From positions 1,642,501 to 1,706,500 of the forward strand of contig NW_026705001.1 of NCBI RefSeq assembly GCF_029867415.1: 64,000 nucleotides of DNA. The letters are read 5' to 3'. Source of the stretch: Vicia villosa (lineage: Eukaryota; Streptophyta; Magnoliopsida; Fabales; Fabaceae). Positions within the stretch are counted from its first letter, which is position 1. Each line of letters begins with the position of its first letter. Of the stretch, positions 32,421-43,760 are shown piece by piece. The translations under genes were made by a program, and so were the position numbers. The notes below the pieces were generated by a model. The model worked only from the letters and a program-made list of their open reading frames with translations, searched no databases and had not been told where the DNA came from.

Positions 32421-34139
32421 TCGTTGTATCAGAATCACAGATGTGCCTTAAGTTTGTATCAGAAACATATTCATACATTTCATCTTTGTTCTTCTGTTAT
32501 GGACTTGCTAGCAGAAGTGCATTAAGTATGTATTAGAAACATATTCATAGACATACATGTTAATAATGAATTGAATTTGTTACAAACAAATAATGAAATT
32601 CTAAGGCGGATAACCTTTATCGGCAAACTTAGAGGGGTCGAATTGTGTCTGGAGTCTATTGCCAAGGTCTTTGCTAGAATGTCGAGTTGAAAGCTCTTTT
32701 CACTTCGAAGCATTTTCTTAGGTTGGATGAGGTGTCAAGGTGACTTGGCTTTCACTTAAATTTTGCTATATATTTGGAATTTCGGTAGCTCCAATGAGTA
32801 GTTTGAAGACGACCGTTAATATTTTGAGCCCGTCAAATTTTTCTGTCTAATGTTTTAACGAGGCGCTTTTCAATCACCAGCGTTTCGATTTCTTATATTT
32901 CTTCCCGTTCTATAGTGGGTATCTGCCTAAAGTAGATTTGGGGTCCCGCCTGTGGTAGCTCCGACTTAAGGATCGGCTTCTTCCGGGCTCAGAATGACAG
33001 ATGGGCATTATTGATGCTATTTAATAAGCATGTCTAGTATTTCCTTTAGAACAGTGACTCCAAGCAACAGTTGCAAATTGTTATTGATCAGGCTACTTTC
33101 ATATGGAGTCTAGGATATCTTTCTTTGGGTATGCTCATCGAACCTCTGCTATTTCATCTGAAAAAAGGGAAACCCGGTGCATCAAGTGGAAATCTTGCAG
33201 CATCCAGAAGATGCACCCTGATATTGGATCGACGCCTAACGTTATCTACAAACTTGTGGAATTCGGGCACCATTAACTGTGAACTTGCAATATCCTCGTG
33301 ACGTTTCTCTTGTCCTCACCCCGACAACGATAGAAAGTGTAGGCGCAGTCAGGTCACATGGTGGATTGCGAGGCTTCATCTCGGTTTTCATGGAAATCAT
33401 CTCCAAACCCCGATATTGAGGCGGAAACAAAGATTTAAATCGAATCAACTGTGATACATCTCCATGTTTGCTTCCAAACATTTTTTATTCTGATATATGA
33501 GGGAGTTGTGAGCGATGAAACTGAAAACTAACATAATTTAGATTGTTGGAATAGAAAGTTGAATATGTTTCGTATTCGGTACAAATTTGACAAGGCTACG
33601 AATCGGTGAATCAGAAATTGGATTTGACATCGTGAAATTCATATGAATTAGAAGTTGATTCCCACAGACGACATAACCTCTCTATTTGGGAATAAAAAAT
33701 GAATGCTCTAGCTCCCTGAAGGAACCGAAAATGAAGCGACATGGATAACTATTGATCTTGAACGGTGGCTCCGATCTCCTTTGTAGTGGTGCGGGGTGGA
33801 CATTTATGGTTAGCACTCTAACACCCAAGTCAGTTCAAAATTCAAGATGAGTATAATGAAATTAGAGATTAGAGATCGTGTACCATCTCATAGCATGTGA
33901 ACTATTTTTATTTTGAGTCAAGTAAAGTGGGCTTGAGATGGATTGCGTCTTAGTCCATTGTACCTTTAGCGGGTCCAAAATTGAGATAGATTTTAAAAAT
34001 CAAATTTCATGTCGATCCCTTAATGAAAATATTCAAAGCATGTTTGGTTGCAAAAGGCTATAATGAAATTAAAGGATAGTTTTTACAAGTTGCTCAATAC
34101 ATCATATATGTTTCTCTCAACCCCTATAAACTTCTGAAA
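32421..34139. other. Intergenic, fragments of unknown origin
   Basis: The sequence is less AT-rich than its surroundings to about 33480. A minus-strand frame (33242-33481, 79 codons) starts MFGSKHGDVSQLIRF and has balanced composition. I do not recognise it. The frame may be part of a captured gene or retroelement. 33480-34139 has no readable content. Confidence 0.4.
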
Positions 34140-34610
34140 ATGACTCTAAGTAGAATCAAGACAGAATTTATGGAATGTAAGTTCAGTAAATTGAGAAACC
34201 TTTTTAACTTTGAGGTGAAAGTTAGAGATCATATCTTACCACAAGTCATACAGTTTAAATATTTTCGGTTTGCAAAACAATGGAGAAATAAAAGGGGGTT
34301 TAAACCATCGAATTCAAGTTGGATGATTGAAATTGAGGAAGACTTCAGAAGTTTTATGTCACACAAAAGTACTACTTAAGCTGAAGGAAATTTTTTATGG
34401 ATAACAGTAACACCTATGATGTTGTACTTGATAAAATGTAGTGTAGTTATAAGAATCAACACGAGAATAAAGTAAGTGTAAGAGATATGAGGATGTTATG
34501 TTGGATGTATGGTAAAACTATACAATATAAGATTAAAAACGACAATATTAAAAAGGAGTATTTGGATAACACATATGGCAGAAAAGACGATGAAAAGGGG
34601 TCAAACAATT
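34140..34610 (+). pseudogene. RTE-clade LINE reverse transcriptase relic
   Basis: The plus strand retains the 3' portion of the RT typical of plant RTE elements: LSRIKTEFMECKFSK, FEVKVRDHILPQVIQFKY (canonical ..IPQVTQFKYLG), GNFLWITVTPMMLYLIKC (canonical FYRTAVRPAMLYGTECW), then SVRDMRMLCWMYGKT and IKNDNIKKEYL in a shifted frame. Frameshifts and stops abound. The catalytic part upstream is missing, as in a 5'-truncated insertion. Confidence 0.72.
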
Positions 34611-34717
34611 AGAAATAGATAAAGACCTCGAAAAATATAAAAGAAAGTATTAAGAAAATTTCGATAAAATTTATGATAATTATGAAACAATCTGATCCAT
34701 TTAACCAACCACACTTA

Positions 34718-35243
34718 GGGTCTGTTTGGTAAAAATAGCGGTTGACTGATTAGCTAGCTGATAGCTTATAGCTTATGACTGATGGCTGATGACTGATGGC
34801 TGATGACTGATGACTTATAGCTTATAGCGGATGATTGAGACTGATAGCTTATAAGCTCATTGAAGTGTTTGGTAAAATTAGCGGTTCAATTAACTTATAA
34901 ATGTAAAATGACATAAAAGATATTTAATATATAATTATTTTATTTTAAATTAAAATAAATTATAAGGGTTAAAAATGGATTTTAATTAAAATAATAAGGA
35001 TAAAAAAGGAAGAAAAAGTAATAAGCTATAAGACATAAGCTAAAACGCTATTTGAAATAGCGTCTAAAAAATAAGCTATAAGCTAGTAAAATAAGCTATA
35101 AGCTCGTGATGAAAATACCATTACCAAACGGGTCTAAATTATCATATGAGCTTATAAAACATAAGACATAAACTATAAGCTTGAAACCAAGTCTTACCAA
35201 ACAGAAGCTATAAGCTCGAAACCAAGTCTTACCAAACAGAGCC
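34718..35243. mobile_element. Tourist-like MITE, copy 2 of 3 (best preserved)
   Basis: Ends are GGGTCTGTTTGG and CCAAACAGAGCC. The flanking duplications are TTA (34715-34717 and 35244-35246), the PIF/Harbinger signature. The left third repeats ACTGATGGCTGATG-type words. The right terminus is doubled in tandem: AAGTCTTACCAAACAGA occurs twice, 37 bases apart. No coding capacity. Confidence 0.85.
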
Positions 35244-35246
35244 TTA

Positions 35247-35753
35247 ATAAAATAAAACTTGATTGTTGTTGTTGATTGTTGTTGCAATCCTTATTTAAAA
35301 CCATGTTTTATACTTGCACTAAAAATATGTTTAATATTTATTTATATTTTTCTCAACCTACAACTTTTGTCAAACAAACACCATTATTGACTTTACAATC
35401 ACACATGTCTGAGCCATCATTTTCTTAATCATCACAAAAATCACATTTAAATTATATATTCAATTATTTTTTAAAATAAGTTAGTAAAAATAAACAAATA
35501 AAAATAATTATTTTACCTTCCACATAAAAAGATGTTTAAACGAATTATAATCAAACTTGCGCAACTAGAATGTATTTTTTATCTATTCCAAAATAAAGAA
35601 AGCTATACTAATTTTAAATTAATTGAAATCAGTATTTATTTATTTCTTTACCAAATGAAATCAGTAATTTTAAGAAGTTGAGCAAGAGAGGGAAAATGTT
35701 GTAGTACACTCTGTAACTAATTTATTAATAAATTTACACGCTGTTTACACAAA
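35247..35753. other. 5' flank of tRNA-Arg, no other gene seen
   Basis: AT-rich. A GTTGTTGTTGATTGTTGTTGC stretch is at about 35265-35286. The bases just before the tRNA include CAA-type initiation context (TTTACACAAA). Confidence 0.45.
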
Positions 35754-35826
35754 GCGCCCATGGCCTAATGGATAAGGCGCTTGACTTCTAATCAAGCGAT
35801 TGTGGGTTCGAGTCCCACTGGGCGTG
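35754..35826 (+). tRNA. tRNA-Arg (UCU)
   Basis: The 73-base cloverleaf has acceptor arms GCGCCCA and TGGGCGT (one G-U pair at the tip). The D arm includes GGCCTAATGGATAAGGC. The anticodon stem TTGA/TCAA holds the loop CTTCTAA, giving anticodon TCT. The T arm is GTGGGTTCGAGTCCCAC and the discriminator is G. Internal A box TGGCCTAATGG and B box GGTTCGAGTCC are intact. A TTTT polymerase III stop lies at 35830-35833. There is no intron. This looks functional and decodes AGA codons. Confidence 0.97.
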
Positions 35827-36805
35827 CTATTTTCCTTTTAATTTTCTACTTTCTTTTCTCTGTCTGTTCTGAGGTAAAGTTTCTCATATTTGTATGAAAA
35901 TCATTTCTTTATGTAGTTGATGGTCAATATTTATAAGAACGTAAAATTACATAACATTATTTTTTAAAAAATTTGTTTCTATTGTTTTTTAATCTTTTAA
36001 TACTTGAATTATGACTCATCAATTTTACGTCACAAATAACATTTATAATAAAATTTAACTCTAACTTATCTTGATGAATATAAATGTATCCATTTTTCTA
36101 GCATGAATGTATCAAATATAATATGGACGATTTTACTATTTCATTGTAAAATATGTTGTATTCTTTTCATAAAATATTCGGTATCATAAAATATGTTGCA
36201 TTATATAATGTTATTTTAATTTATATGAACTCGTATTAAATTAATAATTATATAAAAATAATTAAAAAAGCAAATATGTTTCTACTACAGTGTGTTTAGG
36301 GCCGGAAATGAGTCGAGTTGAGTTGAACTTGCCTTAGTTTGGCTCAACTCGTTAAGAATTGATCCAACTTAAATATCAGTTCGAATTCGTCACGGTTTTT
36401 TTCCAGTTCGAATTCGACTTGTTAGAAGTTCACGAACAATTTGGTTCAAGTCATTAATTCATCTAGTTAGATTCAACTCGCTTGCTTCGCAGACTAAAAA
36501 GTCATTTTTTAAAGTTTTTTTAATATATTTGATATTTTAAATTAATATTTTTTAAAATAAAAAATATAAAAATAAAATAAACGTTATAAGATTGGAGTTT
36601 ATACGGTGTTGATTTTATTTGTATAATTATTTTTAGAAATAACTTTGCTCGTTTAAGAATATAAACTATCAATTAAAATTGTTAGATTAAAATAAAATAT
36701 AGGACTAAGTTTTAAAGTAAATATTTAAACTTACTCTTAAAGACAATATAATTCACCTCATATATAATCGAGTTGACTCATGAATCTAACGAGTCGAATT
36801 ATGTA
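35827..36805. other. Intergenic, includes a truncated repeat before the copia element
   Basis: 35835-36290 is AT-rich and featureless. From about 36297 (GGGCCGGAAATGAGTCGAG) to 36805 the DNA repeats words such as GAGTTGA, CAACTCG and TTCGAATTCG and ends with GAGTTGACTC and CGAGTCGAATTATG, as in inverted-repeat ends of hAT-type derivatives. It may be a small element disrupted by, or ending at, the copia insertion. Confidence 0.4.
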
Positions 36806-36814
36806 TAGTTCAAG

Positions 36815-37034
36815 TGTTAAGATAAGTCAAAGATTTTATTATCTAAATTAAGTAGGCAAATATTGTGTTTGTTATAAATAATAATTTGTACAACTATGTG
36901 ATTATTGTGTGCAGCTGTCATTCTCTTGATAGGAGAGGAATTATTGGGACTCTTTTGTATATATATAGTATACTTCTCAATTAATAATATATCAGAATTA
37001 TTACTATGAAACTTTCTTATGGTACTTGAAAACT
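36815..37034 (+). repeat. Copia LTR, unit 1
   Basis: About 220 bp from TGTTAAGATAAGTC to just before the primer site. It includes TATATATATAGTATAC, a possible TATA region, at about 36958-36973. It matches the LTR at 37580-37841 closely. Confidence 0.7.
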
Positions 37035-37110
37035 TATATATGGTTTCAAGAGCCTACACCAACTCCCTTTCAATATAGGAGACATTGTTTTTTTACCTTA
37101 GTAATTTCTG

Positions 37111-37590
37111 ATGGCTTCTAAAAAAAACAAATCGGAGAATTCTCGAACTTCCGCTGTTGTCCAATTCCACGATGCTCTCACTCCAGAACGGCTTGACGGC
37201 ACTAACTACGTCGAATGGTCGTTGAATGCACAAAACAAAATCAGAGGCAGAAAACGATGGGGTTACGTTACCGGAACGAATACTGCACCAGCAAAAGATA
37301 AATCCAATGAATATGAAGCATGGGAAGATGAAAATTTCTTGGTCAAGTCTTGGCTTCTAGATTCCATGACCAAAGAAATCAGATCCCTTTTCATTCGCTT
37401 AGCTACGAGGAAGGAAATTTGGGAAACTGTGAAAGAAACGTACTCATTCGACCAAGATGCATCAAGAGCTTATCAATTGCATCGTGAGGTAATCTCTACT
37501 CAACAAAATGGTGGATCTGTTATTACATACTTTGAAAAAATGCAGAGGCTATGGCAAGAGTACGATAGTGTAGTTCAAGTGTTAAGATAA
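37111..37590 (+). pseudogene. Copia gag N-terminal fragment (unit 1)
   Basis: An intact 159-codon frame starts MASKKNKSENSRTSAVVQ, followed by the gag-type block LDGTNYVEWSLNAQNKIRG and ..SLFIRLATRKEIWETVKETY. It ends by running into the duplicated flank and LTR (SVVQVLR and stop). It would encode only a truncated capsid-like protein. Its frame is better preserved than that of the second copy. Confidence 0.8.
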
Positions 37591-37720
37591 GTCAAAGAAT
37601 TTATTATCTAAATTAAGTAGGCAAATAGTGTGTTTGTTATAAATAATAATTTGTACAGCTATGTGATTATTGTGTGCAGCTGTCATTCTCTTGATAGAAG
37701 AGGAATTATAGGGACTCTTT

Positions 37721-37777
<57 letters not shown>

Positions 37778-37841
37778 TACTTCTCAATGAATAATATATC
37801 AAAATTATTACTATGAAACTTTCTTATGGTACTTGAAAACT
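37580..37841 (+). repeat. Copia LTR, unit 2 (duplicated)
   Basis: It matches unit 1 but is expanded by a (TG)n(TA)n microsatellite at 37720-37774, where unit 1 has only a short TA run. The primer-site-like sequence follows at 37848. Confidence 0.7.
37720..37774. repeat. (TG)n(TA)n microsatellite inside the duplicated LTR
   Basis: About nine TG units followed by about eighteen TA units. It grew after the duplication, since the other LTR copy lacks it. Confidence 0.92.
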
Positions 37842-37916
37842 TCTATATGGTTTCAAGAGCCTACACCAACTCCCTTTCAATATAAGAGACAATGTTTTTT
37901 TCCTTAGTAATTTCTG

Positions 37917-39262
37917 ATGGCTTCTGAAAAAACAAATCGGAGAATTCTGGAACTTCCGCTGCTGTCCAATTCCATGATGCTCTCACTCCAGAACGGTTTG
38001 ACGGCACTAACTATGTCGAATGGTCGTTGAATGCACAAAACAAAATCAGAGGCAGAAAATGATGGGGTTACGTTACCGGAACGAAGACTGCACCAGCAAA
38101 AGATAAATCCAATGAATATGAAACATGGGAAGATGAAAATTGCTTGGTCAAGTCTTGGCTTCTGGATTCCATGACCAAAGAAATCAAATCCCTTTTCATT
38201 CGCTTAGCTACGACGAAGGAAATTTGGGAAACTTTGAAAGAAACGTGCTCAGTCGACCAAGATGCATCAAGAGATTATCAATTGCATCGTGAGGTAATCT
38301 CTACTCAAAAAAATGGTGGATATGTTATTACATACTTTGAAAAATTCCAGAGGTTATTGCAAGAGTACAATAGTATTAATAATTGTATTATGGAATGCAC
38401 TAAAGATGTTGAGAAATACAACAAAATAGTTAATTCTCAACGAGTTTATGTTTTTTTGGCTGGTTTGGATTCACATTTGGATGGAGTTCGTGGTCGTATT
38501 CTCGCTACTACTTCGTTTCCTAATGTTCAATCAGTTTATGCAACTGTGTGTGCAGAGGCAAACCGCAAAGAAACTATTTTAAGTGGTGAGTCTTCAAATG
38601 GGTCTGCTTTTGCTGTCAAAAAGTATCCGAAGAAAGAAATCCGCAAGTGTAATCACTATAATAGAGATAATCATGTCATGGAGACGTGTTTCAAACTCCA
38701 TGGCTACACGGAGTGGCATCCAAAGGGAAAAACTACGAATAACAAGACAGAAAATAGCAAGGCTTCTCTTTCTATTGCTGCCGACTTTGTAACCAAGTCA
38801 GGCATATCTAACTCTGCTCATAATATTTCTGTTATTACTAGAAATAGCGATTGGATAATCGATACCGGTGTTACTGATCATATGACTTGTGATCAACACA
38901 TGTTTACTAATTTCTCTCCTAATTATCATAAAACTGTTATTATTACTGCCAATGGAGTAAAATCTCCCATTGAAGGTGTTGGTACAATGACCCTATCACC
39001 CTCCCTATCAATACCTAATGTCTTATTTATTCCTACCTTGAATTGCAACCTTATCTCTGTCAGTGAATTAACAAAATCACATTCATGTGTAGCTGTGTTT
39101 TATCCAAACCACTGTGTTTTTCAGGATATACATACCAAGGAGAAGATTGGCAGTGGTAGATATAGTGAAGGGTTGTATTATCTTGAAAAAAATTTACAAA
39201 TCCATAAAGGAGCATTGGTTCATCTTGCAAGTGATCACATACAAGATAAAAATAAAAAATAA
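37917..39262 (+). pseudogene. Copia gag and protease region (unit 2)
   Basis: The second gag copy starts at 37917 but is broken at once by a frameshift in the Lys/Asn start region and by a stop (GRK-stop-WG) at about 38060. The frame 38144-39262 (372 codons) is open. A zinc-knuckle-like segment CNHYNRDNHVMETC begins at its residue 169, with the second cysteine of the usual C-H/C-C pattern replaced by Tyr. The protease loop IIDTGVTDHMT has its Asp at residue 240 (usual form D-S-G-A). A pre-integrase segment follows. The frame ends in one TAA at 39260-39262, after which the same frame continues into integrase. Confidence 0.85.
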
Positions 39263-40165
39263 ATTTGGCTATGGCATAAACAATTGGGGCATCCCTCTTT
39301 TAGTTATCTAAAAAAATTATTTCTATCGTTATTTCATAAATGCAATATTTCAGATTTTCTTTGTGAAACTTGTGTAATGGCAAAAAGCCATCGTGCTATT
39401 TTTCCCTTAAGCAATAAAAAAACAAATTTTCCTTTTTCTTTAGTACACACTAATGTTTGGGGTCCTGCTCCACAAGTTACAGATAACGGGAAAAAATGGT
39501 TTGTTAGTTTTGTTGATGATTGTACACGGGTAACCTGGGTATATTTGCTTCAACATAAAAGTGACATGTATGATGTGTTTCACACCTTTCATCAAATGAT
39601 AGTAACACAATTTAACACATGTATTAAGGTAATTAGATCAGACAATGGAGGGGAACATGTTAAGAAAGAATTAAAAGATTTTTTGAACTCTAAAAGCATT
39701 TTACATCAAACAACATGTCCTTATTCCCCCCAACAAAATGGATTGGCCGAGAGGAAAAATAGACACATATTAGAGGTGACAAGAGCACTCCTAATTGATG
39801 GTAATGTTCCATCTCATTTGTGGGGCGAGGTTGTGAATTATTCAGTTTACTTAATTAATCGAACCCCCTCTAGTGTGCATAACTTTAGAAGACCTCTAGA
39901 TGTTTTATCTGATCATTGTGTTCTCCCTTCCATCGTTCATTTACTACCTCATGTTTTTGGATGTGTTATATATGTTCACTTACACCCACATCAACGTACG
40001 AAACTTGAAAAGCGAACTCTTAAATGTGACTTTGTTGGGTATGGATCAACACAAAAAGGTTATCGTGCTTATCATCCCTCATCTAAATTTTTTTATACTT
40101 CTATGGATGTAACTTTTCATGAAGATAATTTTTTTATGTTGGTTCTACACTTCAAAGGGGATTGA
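39263..40165 (+). pseudogene. Copia integrase region
   Basis: The frame continues directly after the nonsense codon with LWHKQLGHPSF, then the zinc-binding CETCVMAKSHR. The core follows: HTNVWGP (39446-39463), FVSFVDDCTRVTWVYLL, VIRSDNGGEH and SPQQNGLAERKN. The first catalytic Asp (usually HSDVWGP) is Asn here (AAT at 39452), a single G-to-A change, so the integrase would be inactive. After 40165 the linker is out of frame, with several stops to 40498. Confidence 0.88.
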
Positions 40166-40498
40166 AAGTTAAGTGCACCACCATGACGTTAGCATGTTTG
40201 ACTTATTTTGTGAAGATAAATTATCTTGTGAGGATCATTCTGCAGGTAATGAATCAGTCTCAAATATGGACACATCACCTCTAAATAATACAGTTTCTGA
40301 CCATAATTAACTAGCTCAATTTTCTCTGCAACATCAAGTTGATTCTCCTGAGGTATTCCCTGATTCTATTCTTCATAATACAAATATAAATGGAGTTGAT
40401 ACTAATGTTAATTTTTAAATTGATTCCCATTTTTATGAAGTTGACCCTTGTTTAAATAAGGCCACCAACACATCTAACATTTAATCTACTAGTGTCCA

Positions 40499-42102
40499 AT
40501 GCCACCTCATTCTAATCGTGGTCAACCTCCCATTAGGTATGAACCATACCTTCAATCCAAAGTTAAATATCCCATTAGTAATTATGTGTCATCTCACAAG
40601 TTATCTAAGTCATATGCATCATTTGTATCTCAGTTATCCTCTATTTCTATTCCTAGTAATGTACAGGAAGCTTTAGAAGATCCTAGATGGACTGAAGCAA
40701 TGGTTGAGGAGATGGCAGCTTTAGAAAAAAACAACACTTGGGATCTTGTAACGTTACCTGAAGGGAAGAAAAGTGTTGGGCGCAGATGGGTGTTTACATA
40801 TAAACACAAAGTTGATGGAACTATTGAGAGGTATAAGGCAAGACTAGTGGCTAAAGGTTACACTCAATCATACGGTGTAGACTATCAAGAGACATTTGCA
40901 CCGGTAGCCAAGATCAACACTGTGAGAATACTTTTGTCACTAGCAGCAAACCAAGATTGGCCCCTTCTACAATTTGATGTGAAAAATGCTTTCCTACATG
41001 GAGAAATTTTAGAAGAAATTTATATGGATTTACCACTAGGTATGATAGATTCAAATGAGATGAAGATTTGCAAGTTAAGAAAGGCTCTATATAGATTAAA
41101 ACAATCCCCAAGAGCATGGTTTGGTAGGTTCACTAAGTCTATGAAGGCCTTTAGTTATAAGGCAAGTAACTCTGATCACACATTATTTTTGAAGAAAGGA
41201 GAAGGTCAAATTACAGCCTTGGTTATATATGTAGATGATATGATTATTACAGGAAATGACCAATATGAGATTTCTAGTTGGCAAAAATACCTCGCTTCTG
41301 AATTTGAGATGAAGCAACTTGGAAACCTCAAATATTTCTTGGGTATTCAAGTAGCTAGATCAAAACATGGTATTTTTCTATGCCAAAGAAAGTATACCCT
41401 TGATCTACTATCTGAAACTGGATTGCTTGGGTGTAAACCTGTTGATACCCCAATTGAACAAAATCATATGTTATTTCAGAGCCAAAACTCAGCCAGCATA
41501 GACAAAGGGAGATACCAGAGGTTGGTGGGAAAACTAATTTACTTGTCTCATACCCGATCAGATATTACATAAGCAGTAAATATCGTTAGTCAATTTATGC
41601 ATGATCCTCGGAAAGCTCATATGGATGCTGTTGAAAGGATTTTGAGATATTTGAAGTCCACTCCTGGAAAAGGAATTCTATTCTCAAATCATGGAAACTT
41701 GAAGGTAGAGGGGTATACCGATGCTGATTGGGCAGGTTCCAAAAATGATAGAAAGTCCACCTCTGGTTACTTTACATTTGTAGGGGGAACCTTGTAACTT
41801 GGAGGAGTAAAAAACAACCGGTAGTAACAAGATCTAGTGCTAAAGCAGAGTTTAGAGGCATGGCACTGGGAGTTTGTGAACTTTTATGGATACGGAATGT
41901 TTTATCAGATATGGGTTTTGAACCAAGAAAAACTATGACTTTGTATTGTGACAATACATCAGCAATTGCAGTTGCTCACAATCCTGTGCAACATGATAGA
42001 ACAAAACATGTAGAAATTGATCGACATTTCATCAAAGAGAAACTTGAAGCTGGAATAATTTCTTCAACTCATTTGTTTCATGAACCTAGTTCAACGATTT
42101 AA
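40499..42102 (+). pseudogene. Copia reverse transcriptase and RNase H region
   Basis: The RT frame 40499-41572 (357 codons) includes RRWVFTYKHKVDGTIERYK, FAPVAKINTVRILLSLAA, FDVKNAFLHGE and YVDDMIITG (residues 244-247 are YVDD). A TAA at about 41570 interrupts SDIT/AVNIVSQFMHDP. RNase H follows in two frames: YTDADWAGSKNDRKSTSGY up to 41797 and SSAKAEFRGMALGVCEL, LYCDNTSAIAVAHNP up to 42102. The usual C-terminal LADIFTK block is absent and replaced by FHEPSSTI and a stop, which marks the deletion point. Confidence 0.9.
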
Positions 42103-42289
42103 TTGTCGAACTAAGTTCCAAACTATTTTCTAGTTGGTTTGGTTCATTGTCAGCCTTAGGTGTGGTGTAGAGTAAAATGTTGGAACGAGTATTTGATTCT
42201 TATATTTAATTTGTAGAACAATTTTATTAATTTTATGTAGAAAGTAATAAACTTTTATTTCCAAAAAAAGCTATGAAGTACAAGCCGAT

Positions 42290-42960
42290 CTATGGATCCA
42301 GGCATCACTAAAGACATACATCAAAGGTCATCAATGCACCTAACTAATACAAAGATTAATCATGTTAACACGGTTTCTCAAATTTTTATGGAGGAAACTT
42401 CTCATAACTATACTAAACTTGATGTTATGAAGGATTTTTGTGTTTGGACTCTTCTGATTAAACACAAGATCATTGCGAGCATGCCAAACATGATAGATAG
42501 TCTCTGCCAAATTCATTTTAAGAAGCTCCCTACGTCATCCTTTCTTTGAAGTCTCTTGGATCAACCAATTCTTTTCGTTATCCCAAGTTGGGACACTTCT
42601 ACAGTACCCATTCCATTGCAGGATATTGGTCCAGATGTCATGTGTATACCTGCATTCAAAAAATATGTGTTGCAAATTTTTATTCTGTTGGCAAAACCAA
42701 TAGGTTTTTTCAGTAATCTTTCCAAATTTCTCCAATCTATCTTTTGTTGGCAATCTACTCAGCAAAACCAACCACAGAGTGAACCTAGTTCGAGGTCTGG
42801 CATGGTTTTGGATGAACATTTTTTCCAATTGACATCAATGTTCTCACCTCTGAGTTCTTTATATATGGCACCAATTTTGTAGCTCCCTGTTTGCACACAA
42901 ATATTCCAGCATTGGCTATTATGCAATAAGTTTCTACATTTCAAAATACTATTCATTGTA
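42290..42960 (-). pseudogene. L1-type LINE RT zinc-binding C-terminus fragment
   Basis: Minus-strand frames give KIGAIYKELRGENIDVNWKK, then FTLWLVLLSRLPTKDRL and CQQNKNLQHIFFECRYTHDIW, the zinc-binding (zf-RVT) region of plant L1 LINEs. After one stop comes RRELLKMNLAETIYHVWHAR. The RT core and the poly-A end are missing. It adjoins the broken 3' end of the copia element, on the opposite strand. Confidence 0.78.
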
Positions 42961-43760
42961 GAACAATTTTTATTATACTATCTATTGAATGTCTTTTAAG
43001 AAAATTCATAGTTTCTTTGCCTTTGTAAATGAAGTATTATGTACCACTAGCAATTGATATTTTTATTTAAAGATTTAATACTAATTATGGATTTGATATT
43101 TTACTGAGTAAATTTTACAATTTTTATCTTTTTAATTTCTAAGATTTCTATATGTTAATAAAATGACACAAATTTTGTTATATATACCAAAAAAAAAAAA
43201 CTAGAGTGTATTTAAAACAATAAAGAAAAAACAATTTTTTTATTAATGAATAAATATTTTATTATAATTAATAATCAAATAAAATATCTTTAACATTTTA
43301 GTAAATATTTATTTTTGATAAGGCCCTATAATTTTTTTATTATGAAGTAATTTGCTCGTGAACTCAGCATTTAATGCGTCCTTTACACAATTAAGTTAAA
43401 ATTAGAAGAAAAAAAAATTAAATATGGTAATTTTATAAAATGTGCTATAAAGAAATGTTGAAACAACAAAAAAAAATATAATATTGTTCTTTTAAAAATC
43501 TCAAAAGATAAGATCAAATTAAGATAGTTTACACAATTTTTTTTTATTTTTAAATAAAGCATATCTTGTAATCTATGGAGTCATGTCGTTAGCAGATTAT
43601 CATTCCATTAATAAAATTAGAGTCTTATATCATTTCTTGAAATTCTTATATTTTTATTCTATCTTGCAAAAAAAATTGCTTTTGAAATTAAAAAGATTTG
43701 AAACAAAGTCGAAATCGTTTTTCAAAATAAAAGGGATAGAATTTTTTCTTAAAACTCACG
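42961..43760. other. Intergenic, AT-rich, no gene seen
   Basis: Very AT-rich spacer with poly-A and poly-T runs. No frame or repeat that I can assign. Confidence 0.55.

Larger units (their letters stand above)
36806..38373 (+). repeat. Tandem duplication of the 5' end of the copia element
   Basis: Unit 1 (36806-37570) and unit 2 (37571-38373) are head to tail. Each holds 9 bases of flank (TAGTTCAAG), an LTR, a primer site and the first about 150 codons of gag. The junction lies in gag at ..GAGTACGATAGTG followed by TAGTTCAAG. The length difference is due mainly to a TG/TA microsatellite in unit 2. Because the flank is copied as well, the duplication probably arose after insertion. Confidence 0.8.
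36815..42275 (+). mobile_element. Ty1/copia retrotransposon, decayed, 3' LTR missing
   Basis: Domain order is gag, protease, integrase, reverse transcriptase, RNase H, which defines copia. The LTR begins TGTTAAGATAAG at 36815 and is about 220 bp. TGGTTTCAAGAGCC follows at 37041 and, for the duplicate, at 37848; it resembles an initiator-methionine tRNA primer site. No second LTR sequence is found after the RNase H end, so the 3' part is deleted or replaced; the right boundary near 42275 is a guess, just before LINE sequence. Stops, frameshifts and lost catalytic residues show that it is inactive. Confidence 0.85.

Noticed and set aside
42556..42882. 108-codon plus-strand frame
   Set aside because: Antisense of the L1 RT zinc-binding fragment.
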